Below, piece by piece: positions 1-13,640 of a DNA stretch of 64,000 bases. The translations under genes and the position numbers were made by a program. Positions within the stretch are counted from its first letter, which is position 1. Every line of letters begins with the position of its first letter. The notes beneath the pieces were generated by a model. It had not been told where the DNA came from, did no database searches, and worked only from the letters and a program-made list of their open reading frames with translations. Origin of the DNA: Aptenodytes patagonicus (taxonomy: Eukaryota > Chordata > Aves > Sphenisciformes > Spheniscidae); the NCBI RefSeq assembly GCF_965638725.1, contig NC_134949.1:79700017-79764016 (forward strand), written 5' to 3'.

Positions 1-806
1 CTCTTAAGATACACCCACAGTATCCTGTGTGCTACAGTAACATCCTCAATAGATATTTCTTTCAAAACTCTCATGTTATAGTATACAGGTCATTTGCCAC
101 ATTTGTCAAAATTTTCCTTCCTTTGAAATCAGCAATACCCAGACTGAAAGTATGATCTTTTCAACTTTGCTTCATATAAAAACTTCAACAGGAGGGGAAA
201 AAAAAAAAAAAGATTAAAAAAAGCAGCTAACTGATGAGAAAACTGCTGCCCCACTGGTTATGAAGCTATTATTTTATCTCTCCTGGTTTGACCATTGTCC
301 ATGTGATCTGAGATAGCTCTCATAAATGCCTTCAAGAATTTGTTCTACTGCTACCTTAGTGAAGATTTCAGTTATGTCCAGCTTATGTCCCAGCTAATAC
401 GGGACTTAATACTAGAAGCAAGATTCATATCAAGATTGTGCTCCATCTGTTTTACTTCCTTTAGTCTGGACTACTGTGACCCTGGAAAAATCGTAATTGC
501 AATTGACTTGTGTCCCGAGTTGCTCCTTCACTTATTTTCTGGAGTTGCTATAATTGTTTCCAGCGACATTTATTTTTGAGAGAAAAGTTTGTAGGCCAAA
601 AATTATAATAAACAAGGTAGCGTAAGCTAGGTCTGCTTGCAGTCACGTCATGCTGAAATCTATACTATTTCCTGACTTTTTTTAGCCTCTTCCATGAAAG
701 TACTTTTTGCATATTGTATGGATTATTCTAAGTGATACACTAGTCTAGCTTATTCCTCCTGTAATACAAACAAAACTGGAATAAAAGGATTTCAGTGAGG
801 CTGAGG

Positions 807-820
807 GAATTCTAGAATTC
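807..820. repeat. 14-bp perfect palindrome
   Basis: The word GAATTCTAGAATTC reads identically on both strands (two EcoRI-type words around CTAG). It is short and may be chance; no function is assigned. Confidence 0.9.
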
Positions 821-960
821 TCCATCCTGGGTCTTTCCTCACTTCATTGCTCTCTGCAAATTCAGAAGAAAAAAAATCTTCTGAAATAATGCACACAAAC
901 ATTGCACGTATTGCGGACAGTTTCCAGCTTCTTAATTAATTTTCCCACAGTTTTACTCCC

Positions 961-1160
961 AGTGTCTGACGTACATGCCACTCTATGCCATGGATCACCT
1001 CAGTTTATCCCGTAGGGTCGTGAGAGCCGTAAGCCTGCGGTCCTCGGCAGATTCACTAGCAGCAGCATGCAACACAGCTGTGCAATTAGTGCCAAGGGGC
1101 GGCTAGGCGGCAGCTGCGGTTACCGTCCTTGCTCTCGAGTGTGATGATGTGGTCACTGAG
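961..1160. other. GC-richer, CpG-containing patch in AT-rich DNA
   Basis: The interval has clearly more G+C and CpG (gtcg, gccgt, tgcgg, ggcggctaggcgg, accg, ctcgag) than the flanking DNA, which is strongly AT-rich. No convincing splice sites or protein similarity were seen. It could be a small regulatory element or an old repeat; nothing firmer can be said. Confidence 0.35.
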
Positions 1161-3903
1161 GACAGTGACAGAGGCAGACAGGTCCATGCTGGAGAAGCCT
1201 GTATGTATGATGCACAGGCATCTGTGAGATGCCTTCGGTGCTGTAGAGCACTGGGATCAGCGTGCAGAACAGGCATGACCTACCCAACCCAAAGCAGGGT
1301 GTGCTGCTCGCCTGAAGAGCCATGTGATGATCTCCACTGCACCTACCAAAGCAATTTACACATAGCCTCTGCTACTTGTCCAGACGTAACTTTTGGATTC
1401 ATGAAGTCCTATAGCAACTAACGCAGGGTTGCCACTAAACAAAACCAGCTTCAATTTAGAGCTTTATTCTGGTCTTTGTGCTGCTATTCCTTTCAGCTGG
1501 CAGAATTGTTTCTGCAGCCAGGTGGTGAACCTGATCAGGAAACTCATCTAAGCTGAAGCCACAAGTCCTACTGTGAAGTGGTGCTAGATGTTCAGGATTA
1601 GATCAATATCTACTATATTCATAAAAGTCACCACATTAATGTATCTTATTTTAGGTTACATCAGGGATTGGTATCTTTGCTGAACTGAGTCATCAAACTA
1701 AGCCAATTTCGCTTCTTCAAGAAAAAAAAAAAGAAAAAAGAGGGGCCTCATAAAACACCCTCTTCATTTACAAAAATTGTTTTTAATATAGTTTTAAATT
1801 GTTTTAATATTCAGTCTTAAGAAGAGCTAAACATTCTATCTGGTTTTATTACCCATGGTATTGGACAGATTAAAAAACCTTTTGCTAAGCATTTTATTAA
1901 AATAAAGTTTTTGTTAAATCTCATTTACTTTAAAATTCAATTACTTCAAAAAAAAAGGACATATCAAGATCTGATAAAAGAAATTTTATTTTCCCCCCTT
2001 GGGTAACTGAGAGACTTGCTAAAAAAGGACAAAGCCAAAAAGGCATTAACCATTAAAAACAAATTCAGGGAGGTTATATATAGTGTGATGCATTTACATT
2101 TGCTGAAATTTCTGCATTTATGCAGGCATATCACAAAACAAGTTAATAGCACAAGCGTACATTTTTCAAATGCATGGAGATCTTTGCAGTCAGGTGAAAT
2201 GCAGATTAAAAAAACCATACTGAAGTGCAAAGCACTGGTCCAGATCCCTCCCCTTATATCTGTGTGAACAACAGAGTTATCTATCACCTCATTTAGAAAA
2301 GCCAAGTACTTAAAAGCAAGAAAATGAGTATTTAAGGACCCTATAAATCTTAGGCTGCCTACATCACAGACGCACTATTATTTCTAGGTATAAAGAAATG
2401 TCTATTTCCTCATAACAAAACAGCCTTAGCTACAGAATTCAGAATAAACATTATTCTTTATGTAAACATAGCATAAAAAGCCCTGCAAAAAAAGAAGCTT
2501 GCAAGTATACAACATGAAACATTGTTCAGCCTCAAAAATAAGATGAATGTAAATAATTTTACTATAAAACAGAATTGAAGACTGTTCCTTTTGGACGGCA
2601 GGTACAGTATTATTGTCAAGAAACAGCACATATAAATATTTTATCACGTATTTCTTGACAGTTAGGGGTTTTTTTATCAGCTGAAAGGACATGTCCATAC
2701 TAGTCTGTCTACGTGGTGTACTGCGTATCTATAAAACAGCAGACGCTATCCACAAAAGGATGTGCCTCCCAGTGTCCTCCATACCACCTTCACGTTCACT
2801 GCCTCGCAGAAAACAGCTGTCATGCATCATAGGACAGCTACTCTGTACTATGGATACCCTACATTTCTGTTAAGAAACGTTTTGTAGTTTCCCTCATATT
2901 TAACAGTATTTTTAGATCGATTTCCAACAGGAACCCACTTCATTCAGCACACAAGGTGGATGATAGCCTCGTAACTTTGCTTTTCCCTCATTCAATGAGA
3001 GACTCAATTACTGCATGCTACTCAAATCCTGCTCCAAAAATGAAAAGAATTCATTTTCTCCATGCCCTTTTTTTTTTTTTTAACCCCCTTTAAGATTTCT
3101 TAGCAAAAGTGTGCCTGGTTGTCTCTTGAGTAGCAATTTTACTCTTACCTAGCAGGTACAAAGAGTGTTGCTGGTGGCAGCTGAAGACCTGAGAACAGAA
3201 GAATCCACTGATTTTAAATGCTAAGTTGAGGCATTGCTTCCAAAAGAGAGGGCAACACCAGCACAGAGTACCGCTTGTGCAACGTGTTTCCTAGTGGCTA
3301 GTGCTGAACTGGGCAGCTTGCCTTCTGCATCTTTCTACTAGTTTTGGATTTTTAGGGACCAACTGCAGTTTCTGTCAACCTGAAGTCTCACTAAAGTACT
3401 TATCAGTGAATTTTATGTATGAAGAATGTTGTGGCTTTAAATCCATTTGAAAATTGGAAAGTCTTACTCAAAGTACAGATTTTTTACAAGTGATCACTAA
3501 TAGCATGTTTCTCATTTTTGCATCTCCAGATCATGGATTATGATTTGCAGGTGTCTCAAGCACTCATGGCTGTAAATCAAATCAATTGTTGCTGTGTCTA
3601 AATATATGAAGTACTGAATAATACTAATTGCTGTAAAAAAACAAACAAAAACCCCATGCTAAGAGATGTCTCTCTTAGCAAACCACTTCTCTTCCTCTTC
3701 CTTCCAGCTCCATGTTTCTCAACTCATCAGCAAAACCGGTTGTTAGACAGCACACCCTTGCATAGGGTAGAGCAAATCACAGACGACATGACACCTACGT
3801 ACATTAGGTGATAGGCGCAGACAGTGCAACAAAAATATGGTAATATATTGCTTTTAGATGCAACGTGCCTCATAAGCATGGGTGTTGCACATCTGCAGCA
3901 CAA

Positions 3904-3925
3904 ATTATCCAGAAACCTGGATAAT
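3904..3925. repeat. Inverted repeat, 9-bp arms, 4-nt loop
   Basis: Arm ATTATCCAG (3904-3912) and its exact reverse complement CTGGATAAT (3917-3925) flank the loop AAAC. This would form a compact hairpin. No gene context. Confidence 0.85.
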
Positions 3926-6288
3926 CCACCCATGGATAAATCAAAAGCAGACCGCACACCAATGCAAAGATCACGTACGATACCCATAGTTACTGAGAAC
4001 CTTCAAGTACTCCAGAAGAAATGTTATCTCTAGCCTCCTCAAACTCCCAAATCTTTCACCGATTCCTTCAGTGACTTTTTTTCCCCTATTTTTTTCCCCC
4101 TATTTTTACTTACTACACCTGTAATAAGTGAGTCTTAAGAGTATTTGATTTGATTGTGGCTCTGGAGGCTGATCCTATTGATAAGATAAGTAGGTTACTG
4201 TGGGGGAAAATGTGTTCTTCTTGGACAATAGACAAAATATTGACTATCACGCAGAAGTTTACTTTTAAGGCACAGAGATATCCATAAACACCTTACTAAA
4301 TATATATCACTGCTTCTGCAGAGCAAAGTTAAATTAGGACAAAAATAAACATTCATTTGTAAAAAGCTTAATATCTCGATTTTTTAAAGCTTTTTAACTT
4401 TTAAGCTATTTATTCTTGCTGTCTTAGCTTTGGAAGAGGTTTTCCTTAGTAGTGACTGAAAATCCCAAATTCATTTCTTAGATACATCTTAAGCTCAGTA
4501 ATTCACTTTCCCTATACATTACTTTGTTCAACAGCTTCTTTTATAATCTATTAGAAGTAAAAATACAATTCCTTAGGGAAAAATACCATTACGTCTACCC
4601 TTGATTTCTGGGGAAAAAAAAGAAAAAACTAATAAAAATCAAAGGTAAGAGAGACATCAGAAATATTTATTTATATAACTGACTTGGTGTTTTAACTTGT
4701 CTTACTCTTGTCTTTACCAGTTCCCCTGGACTAACTGGTATTTTGAATTAGTACAATGATAAGGTAAAATAACCTTTGAGTTTTATTACATTTTGAAAGC
4801 TGCATGGCTTTTTGCAATTGTGGTCAATAGCACACTAACACTCTGAAGTTGAAGGCAGACTGTAACCAGTTTGTTAAAAGTCCCCAGAAACAGGCAAGGC
4901 TACAAATTTTCTAGAAGACCCAAAAACTGTAACTACCACTGCAGATGGTTGGTACCACTTTCTGGCTTTTATTTCCCCTTACTGTGGACTGTTCCATTAC
5001 CTTGGGAGAGAGAGATCCAAGTCAAGCAAGACAAAACCCAAAAATTTGTGGATGCTGAAAGTGTTTGCAGGCATATAAACTCTATAGTGGAACAAAGGGA
5101 GACAAAGTAAGTGCCTGCTTTTTAAACAGACCGAGCAAACCTGGTCTCTCAAGGAAGAGATTGTATAGCAACAGCAGAAGGACCGTAAATTGCTTTCTGC
5201 CAACATTAGGTGAAGAATGATGGTTTCCATTGTGTCAAATTCCAGACACTTATTTTGAAACCTGTTATGAAAGGCTGTAACAGAGAGACTAGAGGCAGTG
5301 TTTAGTTTTGAGATGAAGACACATAAATCTAGGTGTCTACATGCAGGTGATTATACATGCATCTTGTCTATAAGGTTGCGTTACAATCAAATGGAGATAC
5401 AGCCAATACTACCTAGTGGTATCCAGAAAGCTATCGAGCTGACCAGTCATAAGGTGTCTACTTTAGAGTAATCAAAGTCAGTCTCTGGCCTCCGCTGACT
5501 AAATTACACGGTCAATGAGAACTTATAGTTGACAAGAGCTTTTGCACCTAGAGCACAGGGAGAGGCCCAGACCGTTAATTCTTGAGAGCATTAATCGTAT
5601 TTACAGCAATAAAAGAGAAATTCCAACCACGAGGGAAATGGTTTCCTCTGGCTCAGGCAACCTCAGCGAGCATCAGTCATTTCCACAGATCTGTTCATCA
5701 CCACATGAATTAGGTTTATAACCAAGTGGAACCCCTACGACATGGGATGGAGCAAAGTGACCCTCATCTTGCTGAGCAAAGCAGAAGACAGAGTAACTTT
5801 GTACTACCAGAAGGGCCTCTGTTTATCCCATGTGGACTAGGTATGAAGAACAGGGAAATGTAACGTATTATGCCTGGACCTCTCCAGTCGGTCAATATTC
5901 ATACGTGCCCGACAGTCTGAACTGCTTTTGAGGAAGCCTGCTGGGGTGAAATATGCTTGTTGAGGAAGTTCAAGATCGTACATCTTCTTCTGACCTTTCA
6001 TTAACACCAGCCTATGCAGGGAACACAGAAGTAATACAGCTGCCCCTCTGTGAGCTTGGATTCACCAGGAATCTTGCTAGGGGAAGAAGAGTTGGTAGCA
6101 ATGGTGCAGAAGATGAAAGAGTGGAAGAAGAAAAGAGGCTGTCAGACTGTTTGGTGACTATGTTAAAGGTTTAGAGTTCTGGGAAATACAGGAGGAGGAG
6201 GAGGGCACAAGCTCTGCCAAACATGCTTACTAGGGGTGTGAGACTGATAACTGAGTCCCTTCAGGTGCCCAAGTGCTAAAACATCCCT

Positions 6289-6308
6289 AAGCCCTCTATA
6301 GAGGGCTT
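6289..6308. repeat. 20-bp perfect palindrome
   Basis: Ten-base arms without a spacer: AAGCCCTCTA followed directly by TAGAGGGCTT. It is GC-balanced and not low complexity, so less likely to be chance than an AT-only palindrome. It lies in intergenic DNA. Confidence 0.9.
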
Positions 6309-8755
6309 CAATGATTTAGAATAGTACCTAAAATACAAATACGCAATTTAACAGTGGTATCATTAAGCGGTTGAAGATCAGAAAGATTTATAAAATGTAT
6401 GGAATGCTCAAAAAGCCACTCCCCAGCAACAGTTTTGACATAGAGTTTCAGGAGGTCAGCCTTACAGAATGTTGTAGCCAAAGGAAGTTAGGAAAGGAAT
6501 GGCTAAGGAAAAGCAGGGCTAGGAACAGGACTAGGTATGTTACGTAAAATAAAAATGTCATCGTGAAAGATATTCACAGGGAAATGGACTGACAAAAGGA
6601 ATCATTGCCATTCTCCCTCCCCAGAGTTTTGTGAGTCTACCCAAATGTGCACCCATCATCCTGGAAGCAAGGCCATATTTAATGAAAAATACCAACAATT
6701 CAACAACATCTACTGAACTAATGGCAAAGTATTTGAGGCTTCTGGAAGTTTGGCACGTGACAGCTAAGATATTTTTATGTACTGAGAAGCCTACTCTTGA
6801 TCTAGCATGGCTTTACCTAAATGAATATACAAAGTCTGTTTAATGGTAAGCTTGCCGTCACTTTACAAAAACCTTTAGAAGTGTTGTGGTTAGGAACTAG
6901 GATACAACAAAAATCATCCAAACAGGTGAAGATTCATAATAAAATGTGCATCTGCCTTGTTGCCCACCAGGTAAAATCACCAGCTATCCAGAGTTCTTCA
7001 TGCACAGTGGCTTGAGTTTTTTGGCTCAGAACTGGCAACAAATGCTGCCTAGCAAATGGGGTTTTCTGTTGATTTTCCCCCCAGCTTCCATCAGTCAATA
7101 GCAGATGGAATTTCATTTTTCTAACAATGACTATAGGCTTAGAATAACAACTCTTACATTTCCAACAGAGATGATGGAAAGCAACAACAACAATAAAAAA
7201 ATCCCACACAAACATTCCGGCCATCTGGACACTGAAATGCAGAACTAATGCTTCTCTACAGCTAGGCTCTTGTAACATGCCCACAGTCTCACCGTGGGTA
7301 GAATTAGGCACTGTATTTTTACAAATTATCATATGTAGATAATATAACTTGATATTCATAAAGAAACAGTTTTCTATAAATATAGAAAATGTTAATAAAC
7401 CTGATGGTTTCCTAAAAGTTTATGGAGATGCAGCCAAAACTATGACATCTGTTTGTAAAATGAGAAAAAGCTTACATGTGAAAAATAGTGCAAGTAATTA
7501 GTATTTTTTAAATTAAGACAGTTACTGCTGCAAAGATCTGCAAACTTGGTACAAACTAATCTTTTGTTTGAAGTCTGGTAGAGCAGAATTTACATTACAG
7601 TCAGAGAATGAGAAAAATTGACAGTCTTGACCTATTTTGCAGCTAGGACTGAGCAGAAGAGTGCTGTAAGCACTTTTGGATTGCTGAGATATGTTACTAT
7701 GACAAAATATTCCACTCTTTCGAAACATGATTCACCTTAATGCTGGTGTGTTTGTAAATATTAATTAGGGCTAATGACCCCACTTTGAAGTAAGTAATTA
7801 CTATTACAATGATGATAAAGTAGAGTTCTAATAATGTATGGAAGAACCTTGAAAATGGCATCAAAGAAATCTCTTTTCACAGACATTTTTCTAACTGAGG
7901 TAGCAGAAACCAAACTGAACAGATATACCCCTGATTCTGAATTTTGACTTTGAACTGGTCAGCTGTGTCTTCTTTGGACAAATCCATTATATAGAATTAA
8001 GTGATTGTATATTAGTTGAGGAATATTGAAATTTGCCCCCCCCCCCCATATAGGGAAGAGTGCAGAGAAATCCTACCTTTTCCTTTCCCCATTTTTTTAA
8101 AGAATTATTAAAACACACAAAAAATTAATGGAAACATTTAATTTCATTTTGGACAAAGCATGTCAACTGGTCCTCAATTGTTTGCATTTTTTGCCTTTCT
8201 TTGTCAAAAAACAATAAAAATTTTCCAGTTAATATGAAATTTTAATTTTTTGAATATTTTAGGGAAGGAACTATTAATAATTCACATAGCTCCTCTACTG
8301 TACTGACCCTCTTTAAGATGCTGTGGAGCTCTACCTCCTTAGGGAAATGGGTGTTAAGTCTTCCAGAGCTCTTTGATGCACAGTGATGAACATGCCTTAT
8401 GCATCATCCCTTAGAAACCTACATAAATGTGCTAACTAGCCTAGACAGCCATCTTTGGTACTTGGTAGCACTGGATGAGCTCAACATATTAGAAACAGTT
8501 TACAGCAGGGACAATCCTATTAGGAGACTACAGGAATGACAGTTGTGCTCGTTCCCTCCAAGAGTATTGTAAAAAAGGTTGAGTTCTCACACATTCTCAA
8601 GCATCCTCCTCACTGGGGAGAACAGCCGTGTTTAAGACACCTTGGTTTTAGCAGAACTGCAAAAAAAAATTAATTTGAAAACACAGGAAAGAGGTTGCAG
8701 GCCTAACTTTACATATATTAATAGGGAATGAAGATTAATGATTCATCAAGATTAA

Positions 8756-8778
8756 TCGACTCCAGTAGTTGGAGTCGA
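8756..8778. repeat. Inverted repeat, 9-bp arms, 5-nt loop
   Basis: TCGACTCCA (8756-8764) and its exact complement TGGAGTCGA (8770-8778) flank the loop GTAGT. Intergenic, no known function. Confidence 0.85.
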
Positions 8779-11700
8779 CACACCTTACAGACCACTAGAA
8801 GAAATTTTCCCATTTCTAAGCCATATTAATGGAAAAGGTTTGGATATTCTTGTGTAAGTACAGTTTATTTTTAAATGTAAACATTAATCCTTTTCTAATA
8901 ATTATATTTCATTCTCATTCTTTTCATCAACTTTCAAATTTCAGTCAATATTTTGAAATGCAGCTTTTTTAAAAGATCTCTTACATGACCCCTGACTTTG
9001 CAATTGTGATTTTTGTTATTTAGGAGTAGTATAAACTCCGTTTCATTTCCACTCATATTCTTTCTCACTGAGGACCAAGAGACAACATGGTATTCTGAGG
9101 GGCTAATTAAGAGATTGGTGGTGACATTTTAGCAAATCCAATTCCCTGCTGGGAGACATTCCTTTAATTCCCTCTTCCATAATTTTTGGACTAGAAAGAA
9201 ACAGCCAAGAAAACAAAGCCTTTTTATAGATAGTTATTTTGAGGAACTCGGGCTTTTAACAGTTGATCAGGTAAACACTGCAAAACAGAGACAGGAAGAA
9301 AACCTGTAACAACACTCTAACCCTGGAACAACACTGAGTTTGTTACCTGCCAACAAAAATGTAGGTGCTAATGCCTGTATTATCACACAGTGCTGAATAT
9401 CTTCTAATCACCAAGTCTTTTGCATGGTGTAGATCAGGAGTTCTAATACAACGTAACAGACACATTTCCAATTAAAATACTTGCTAGGAATTCCTCAGAA
9501 ACCTTCCAGGCAACAATGTCCAACCACACAAGCATAAAAAACAGAATGAGGAAATGCCTAGAATCCGACTAAGTGACCCCAGAAAACTCCTTATTGAAAG
9601 AACATTTTATAAATGGACCTTTTCCTAAGCACTATGAGTGCTTTAGTTACAATGAATAAGAGTTGACAGGTAAAGCAATTTTAAAAGCTACACTTTGGAA
9701 TAATAAAATGTGTAAACAGTGGAGAAAATGTTTATCTACTTTAATAAAAAATATATTTAAAAAAAAGATATTTTTTCTTCTCCCATTTATTGCATTTCAG
9801 CAAGATATCTATATTTGACTTCTTGGCTTTTTTTCAGCAAACTACACCTGAAATGCCTCACCCTTGGTAAAAACGGACCACCTGTCAAAGCCTCGTACCT
9901 TCAATGGACCTGGCATGGTGGGTGATGCAATCACGTGGGCAGTGACCTTTTCAATTTAAATCAAATGTGTCTTACGAAGGCAACGCTGGGTTCATCTTTC
10001 AGTTCCTCTTCACGTGTTCTCTGCCCCCTACTGAGACAAAATTGCAATCTTTATTTTCAGCATTCAGGCTGGAGACAGAGTTGGACGCAAACCCCTGTCT
10101 CCGGGTGACTTTCTTCCTGTCTCATACCGTTATTTCTGATTATTATTTTTGCTGCTGGAACAAGACACTATTTAGCATTTTCTAGAATGGGACTTGAATC
10201 ACAAACCTTTCTACTGAAACCTGGCTCACACATTCGTACAGCTCTAGAGTAGCTGCAAACCAGAGGCTTGGTTCAACCTGGCTGAACAAAGAGCTCAACT
10301 GCAAGCCTTGGAGTGAATCCATATTTCTCTAGCCCATGTTTGGAGTTGGTGTTTTAACTGGAGCCAGTCTGAATGTTTCCTAACTCTCTGGGGGAAGTTC
10401 TCCTGCATCACTAAGACTGCATCTGCCTACTCATGCTTTTTGATTACTTAGTTCAAACACTTCATGGGCCAGAATTTCTCCTGTGCCAAAATCTGCCAAG
10501 GGCAGGTTATGGTTCCCCGAGTCTGCAGCGCACATGCAAGTCATGGGGTTGCTCTTGCTTGTGCCAGCTGGCGGAGGGACCCGGTGGGCCAGCTGGCAGC
10601 CAAGGCTGGCTGGAGTGTAGGCACCTCCCAAACACCCCTTCTCTCGTGTTCTGCTCACCGGGAGACTGGTGCCAGCTCCTACCTGCCAGAAAGCGATCAG
10701 ATGCAATCTCTATCTGGCAGTGCTGGGTTCCCCCAGAGGGTCTATGCTGGAGGTAGAGTCTAATCTTAGACTGTTGCAATAATGAAACGGAAGGATTTTG
10801 AAGCTGTTCTAATGGGATATTCTGATTACAAGAGAACTGCATGGACTTACGGATTGCAAACATCAGTGCTGCCTGAGGCTGATGTGAAAATTCAGCTCCC
10901 TAGGCCAGCAGAAAGTATTTTCATGTACTGTACTTTGGTTTCCCGCGCTGGAAAATAATCAGTCATTATAAAAGCATAGGAGTCATCTCTGGCTTACATC
11001 CAACTAGGATGATACTGGTATCTTTCGCTCTACTGGGGGGAGTCTTGGGCCAGTTCTACAAACTGATACACAGGTCTCCTTTCCTGTGAAAATCAAGTAG
11101 CTTAATTTACTACATAAAGGATTGCAAGGTCTCCGACACACTCACCTCTTTTCTCAAAAGTCTATTACTTCTCGAATCCAGTCTACTTATACTAAGTTTT
11201 AACAAGATTATAGTACAGAGTTGTAAGACAAAACAAACTGTGATCAAACCCAATAAGCTTATTTAGTTTTATTCTTTACTTCCCAGAAGAAGCATATAAA
11301 CAAATGTGGTGCTAGGGCCTAAAAAGGATACTGCCAATATCAGTTGTTTAAAAAAAAAAAAAAAAGAAAGAAAGAGGATTAAGTACTTAAGCTTTTTATT
11401 TTTACTTTTACTTAAAAGCTTAAATAAACTCTATACACATGTATAGTTAGTTTACAGTGAGGTCTGACTACAGCAATAATTTTAGCAGACATTCATCTGG
11501 ACATAATGGACCATGTGGACTACAAATACAGAGCTTGCTTCAGTTCAGGGTCTCTCAAAGTAAGACCCTGAGTCTCTTACCACCCACGCCTTTGAACTGG
11601 CCTACTGAGTTTAAGACTGCTCATACATGTTAGCACTGCAGGTTCAACACCTAAATTTAGTGCTATTGCATCCAATGAAAAATGCATTACACATCAGGTG

Positions 11701-12202
11701 GTAATATTTCAAGACTTGGTACAAGAAAGCACTCTGGGAAGAAAATGGTATATAACTTTCATGAACCGTAACAACAGTGAAGTTACATAAAGCAGAGAAG
11801 ACTCAATTTACACTAAAAGTTATTTAGAAATACATAGCTTTGTATTTTTATGTAGTTGTCTATCATACTGTACTACACGGTGAGTATATAAACCAGGCAA
11901 AATGTATTCATAAATGAATGTTTAAAAGCTGACTAGAGACATTGTGTCTTGTTTTGGGCCAGGCCACTACCTCTGTCAGTTTTTAAGTGCACAGGGTATC
12001 AGAAGTTGGGACCCAGCAAGAGACTTGCACAAAACCATTCCTGAAAATGTAGTCAAAATGACTAATTTACAGGAATGGAAAAATACATATTTAAACAACA
12101 CTGCCAAAAGATCAGCTCTTCTTTTCCCAGTTTACTTCAGCTCCAATTTATGCTCCAATCTTTAAAGCATACAAGTTCAGTAAGGCTAATTTCAACCTGT
12201 AG

Positions 12203-12253
12203 CATAACTCGTTATGAGAAAATGGCATCCTATATAACGCCCTATATAGGATG
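12203..12253. repeat. Two adjacent short inverted repeats
   Basis: The first is CATAAC-TC-GTTATG (12203-12216). The second has 11-bp perfect arms, CATCCTATATA (12226-12236) and TATATAGGATG (12243-12253), around the loop ACGCCC. They lie 9 bp apart. Confidence 0.85.
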
Positions 12254-12353
12254 TGTTAAAAAGCTGCCCTAAAGAGTATGCATGGCGGAGAATATTCCTC
12301 TTGTGAATACTCTTATGTGTATTTATTATGCAGACATGAATACTTCCTCTGTC

Positions 12354-12435
12354 TGGATTCCAGTGTGCTGGGTCCTGTACAAAACTAGGAAAAATAGTGT
12401 CTATCTTAAAAACTTCATAATCTAAACTGACAATG
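12354..12435 (+). repeat. Ancient SINE-like fragment (copy 1)
   Basis: The sequence runs in the order gtgctgggtcctgtacaaaa, then a diverged middle, then cttcataatctaaact. From memory this matches the tract in old amniote SINE/L2-related repeats that reads roughly 'tgtgctaggcactgtacaaac ... agcttacaatctaa'. It is heavily diverged, so the family name is uncertain (MIR/CORE-SINE or L2-like). A second, less complete copy lies at about 13,883. Confidence 0.45.
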
Positions 12436-12894
12436 TATATATCTATTTAAGAAGCACTGTGAACGTCACTGTGAAACTGCACATGTAAATAAGCTGTACA
12501 GGTCCCTGACTCAGAGAACAGAGAGTACAGTATTTTGACAGCGTGCTGGAAGAAAATTAACAGAAAACCAGAAGCAAGTAGGAAGACAGTACAGCAATAA
12601 AGCTACTGTTTGCATAAATCACATGGAGTTGTCCTTAGAAATTTGTTACTTCGTATGAAAATGCTGTATGTTCCCATCCATTTCTTTAATCAGTATGTCC
12701 TTTCTGAAACAGAAGTTGATACATTTTGGTGTAAGTTTGTTCATTTTAAGATTTGCATAGGCATTTTGCTTCTGACAGATATGTTGTCACACACATTATT
12801 TTCCTTTGCAACCAGATTGGCCTGGAGGTGTACCTGTGTATCCTCACAGTACCTTGAAATTGCTCAAAGTACACCTTAACTAAATACAATAGAA

Positions 12895-13640
12895 GGATAA
12901 TGCTGGACAAGACCTCCAGAAATTATACAAAATGTAACTGAAAGATATTTTTCATTAACCCGTTATTAAAAGTCCTAATGATGAATATCTAGCGATTTTT
13001 CCTTGGTAGCCTGTAACAATACTTAATTGTTCTTACAGAATTTCTTATGTCAACTTCTACTTTCCCTGGCTATCAATGAAGTCTATTACTACTTATACAT
13101 CCCTTCAATTGACATAAAGGAGGTTTTATTATTTGTCTAACAACCTGCTACATACTGGAGGACAAATCATCCTTTACTGCCCAAATCTTCACTTTTCTTA
13201 TCAAACAGACAATTATTTTGCCTGTTTGTTCTTCATCGGTCATCTGTTCTTCACTGTTATCATCTTTTATGATCGCATGTGGATATTTTGCATCTATCTG
13301 AAAGCTTAGTGCCCAAATCTGGACAAAGTATTTCACCTGAGGGCTTGTAATTATTTGACTCTACTCATTAGTAAACTTCCAAGCCTTAATTCCTCTTAGA
13401 ACATTGTAAAACAGTGCTTGTGGTCTGCTGTAAACCCCCAGACCTCCCCAGCCTGCTTCTGTTGCACTGGTTATTCCACACTTTGCATTTGTGGAGGGTC
13501 TGTTCCTTTTATTTCTGAGGTGATACACTTTTCATTTTCTTTCTGGAATTTATGAAGTTATTTGCTCATTCTTAGAACTTTTTTCAGTTGCATCAGCTAA
13601 GTCACTGCCTTCCACCAGAAGGGATTTCCACTGGCCAATT
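12895..13640 (-). mobile_element. Degenerate CR1-type LINE fragment, antisense
   Basis: Read on the plus strand, this stretch follows the order of landmarks I know from the reverse complement of the CR1 3' region. It begins with a 'ggacaagacctccag' word near the 3' end (12,905). A 'tgttcttacagaatttcttatgtc' segment follows near 13,030. Then comes 'gtgcccaaatctggacaaag...cacctgagg' near 13,310, then 'gcttgtggtctgctgtaaaccccc' near 13,418, and finally 'actttgcatttgt' near 13,480 with a diverged 'tttatgaagtt' word. The element therefore lies in minus orientation. It is strongly diverged and contains no intact reverse transcriptase frame. The boundaries are approximate. Confidence 0.65.

Noticed and set aside
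6934-7359. 141-codon minus-strand frame upstream of NUP50
   Set aside because: Low-information composition and no recognisable domain or supporting splice sites.
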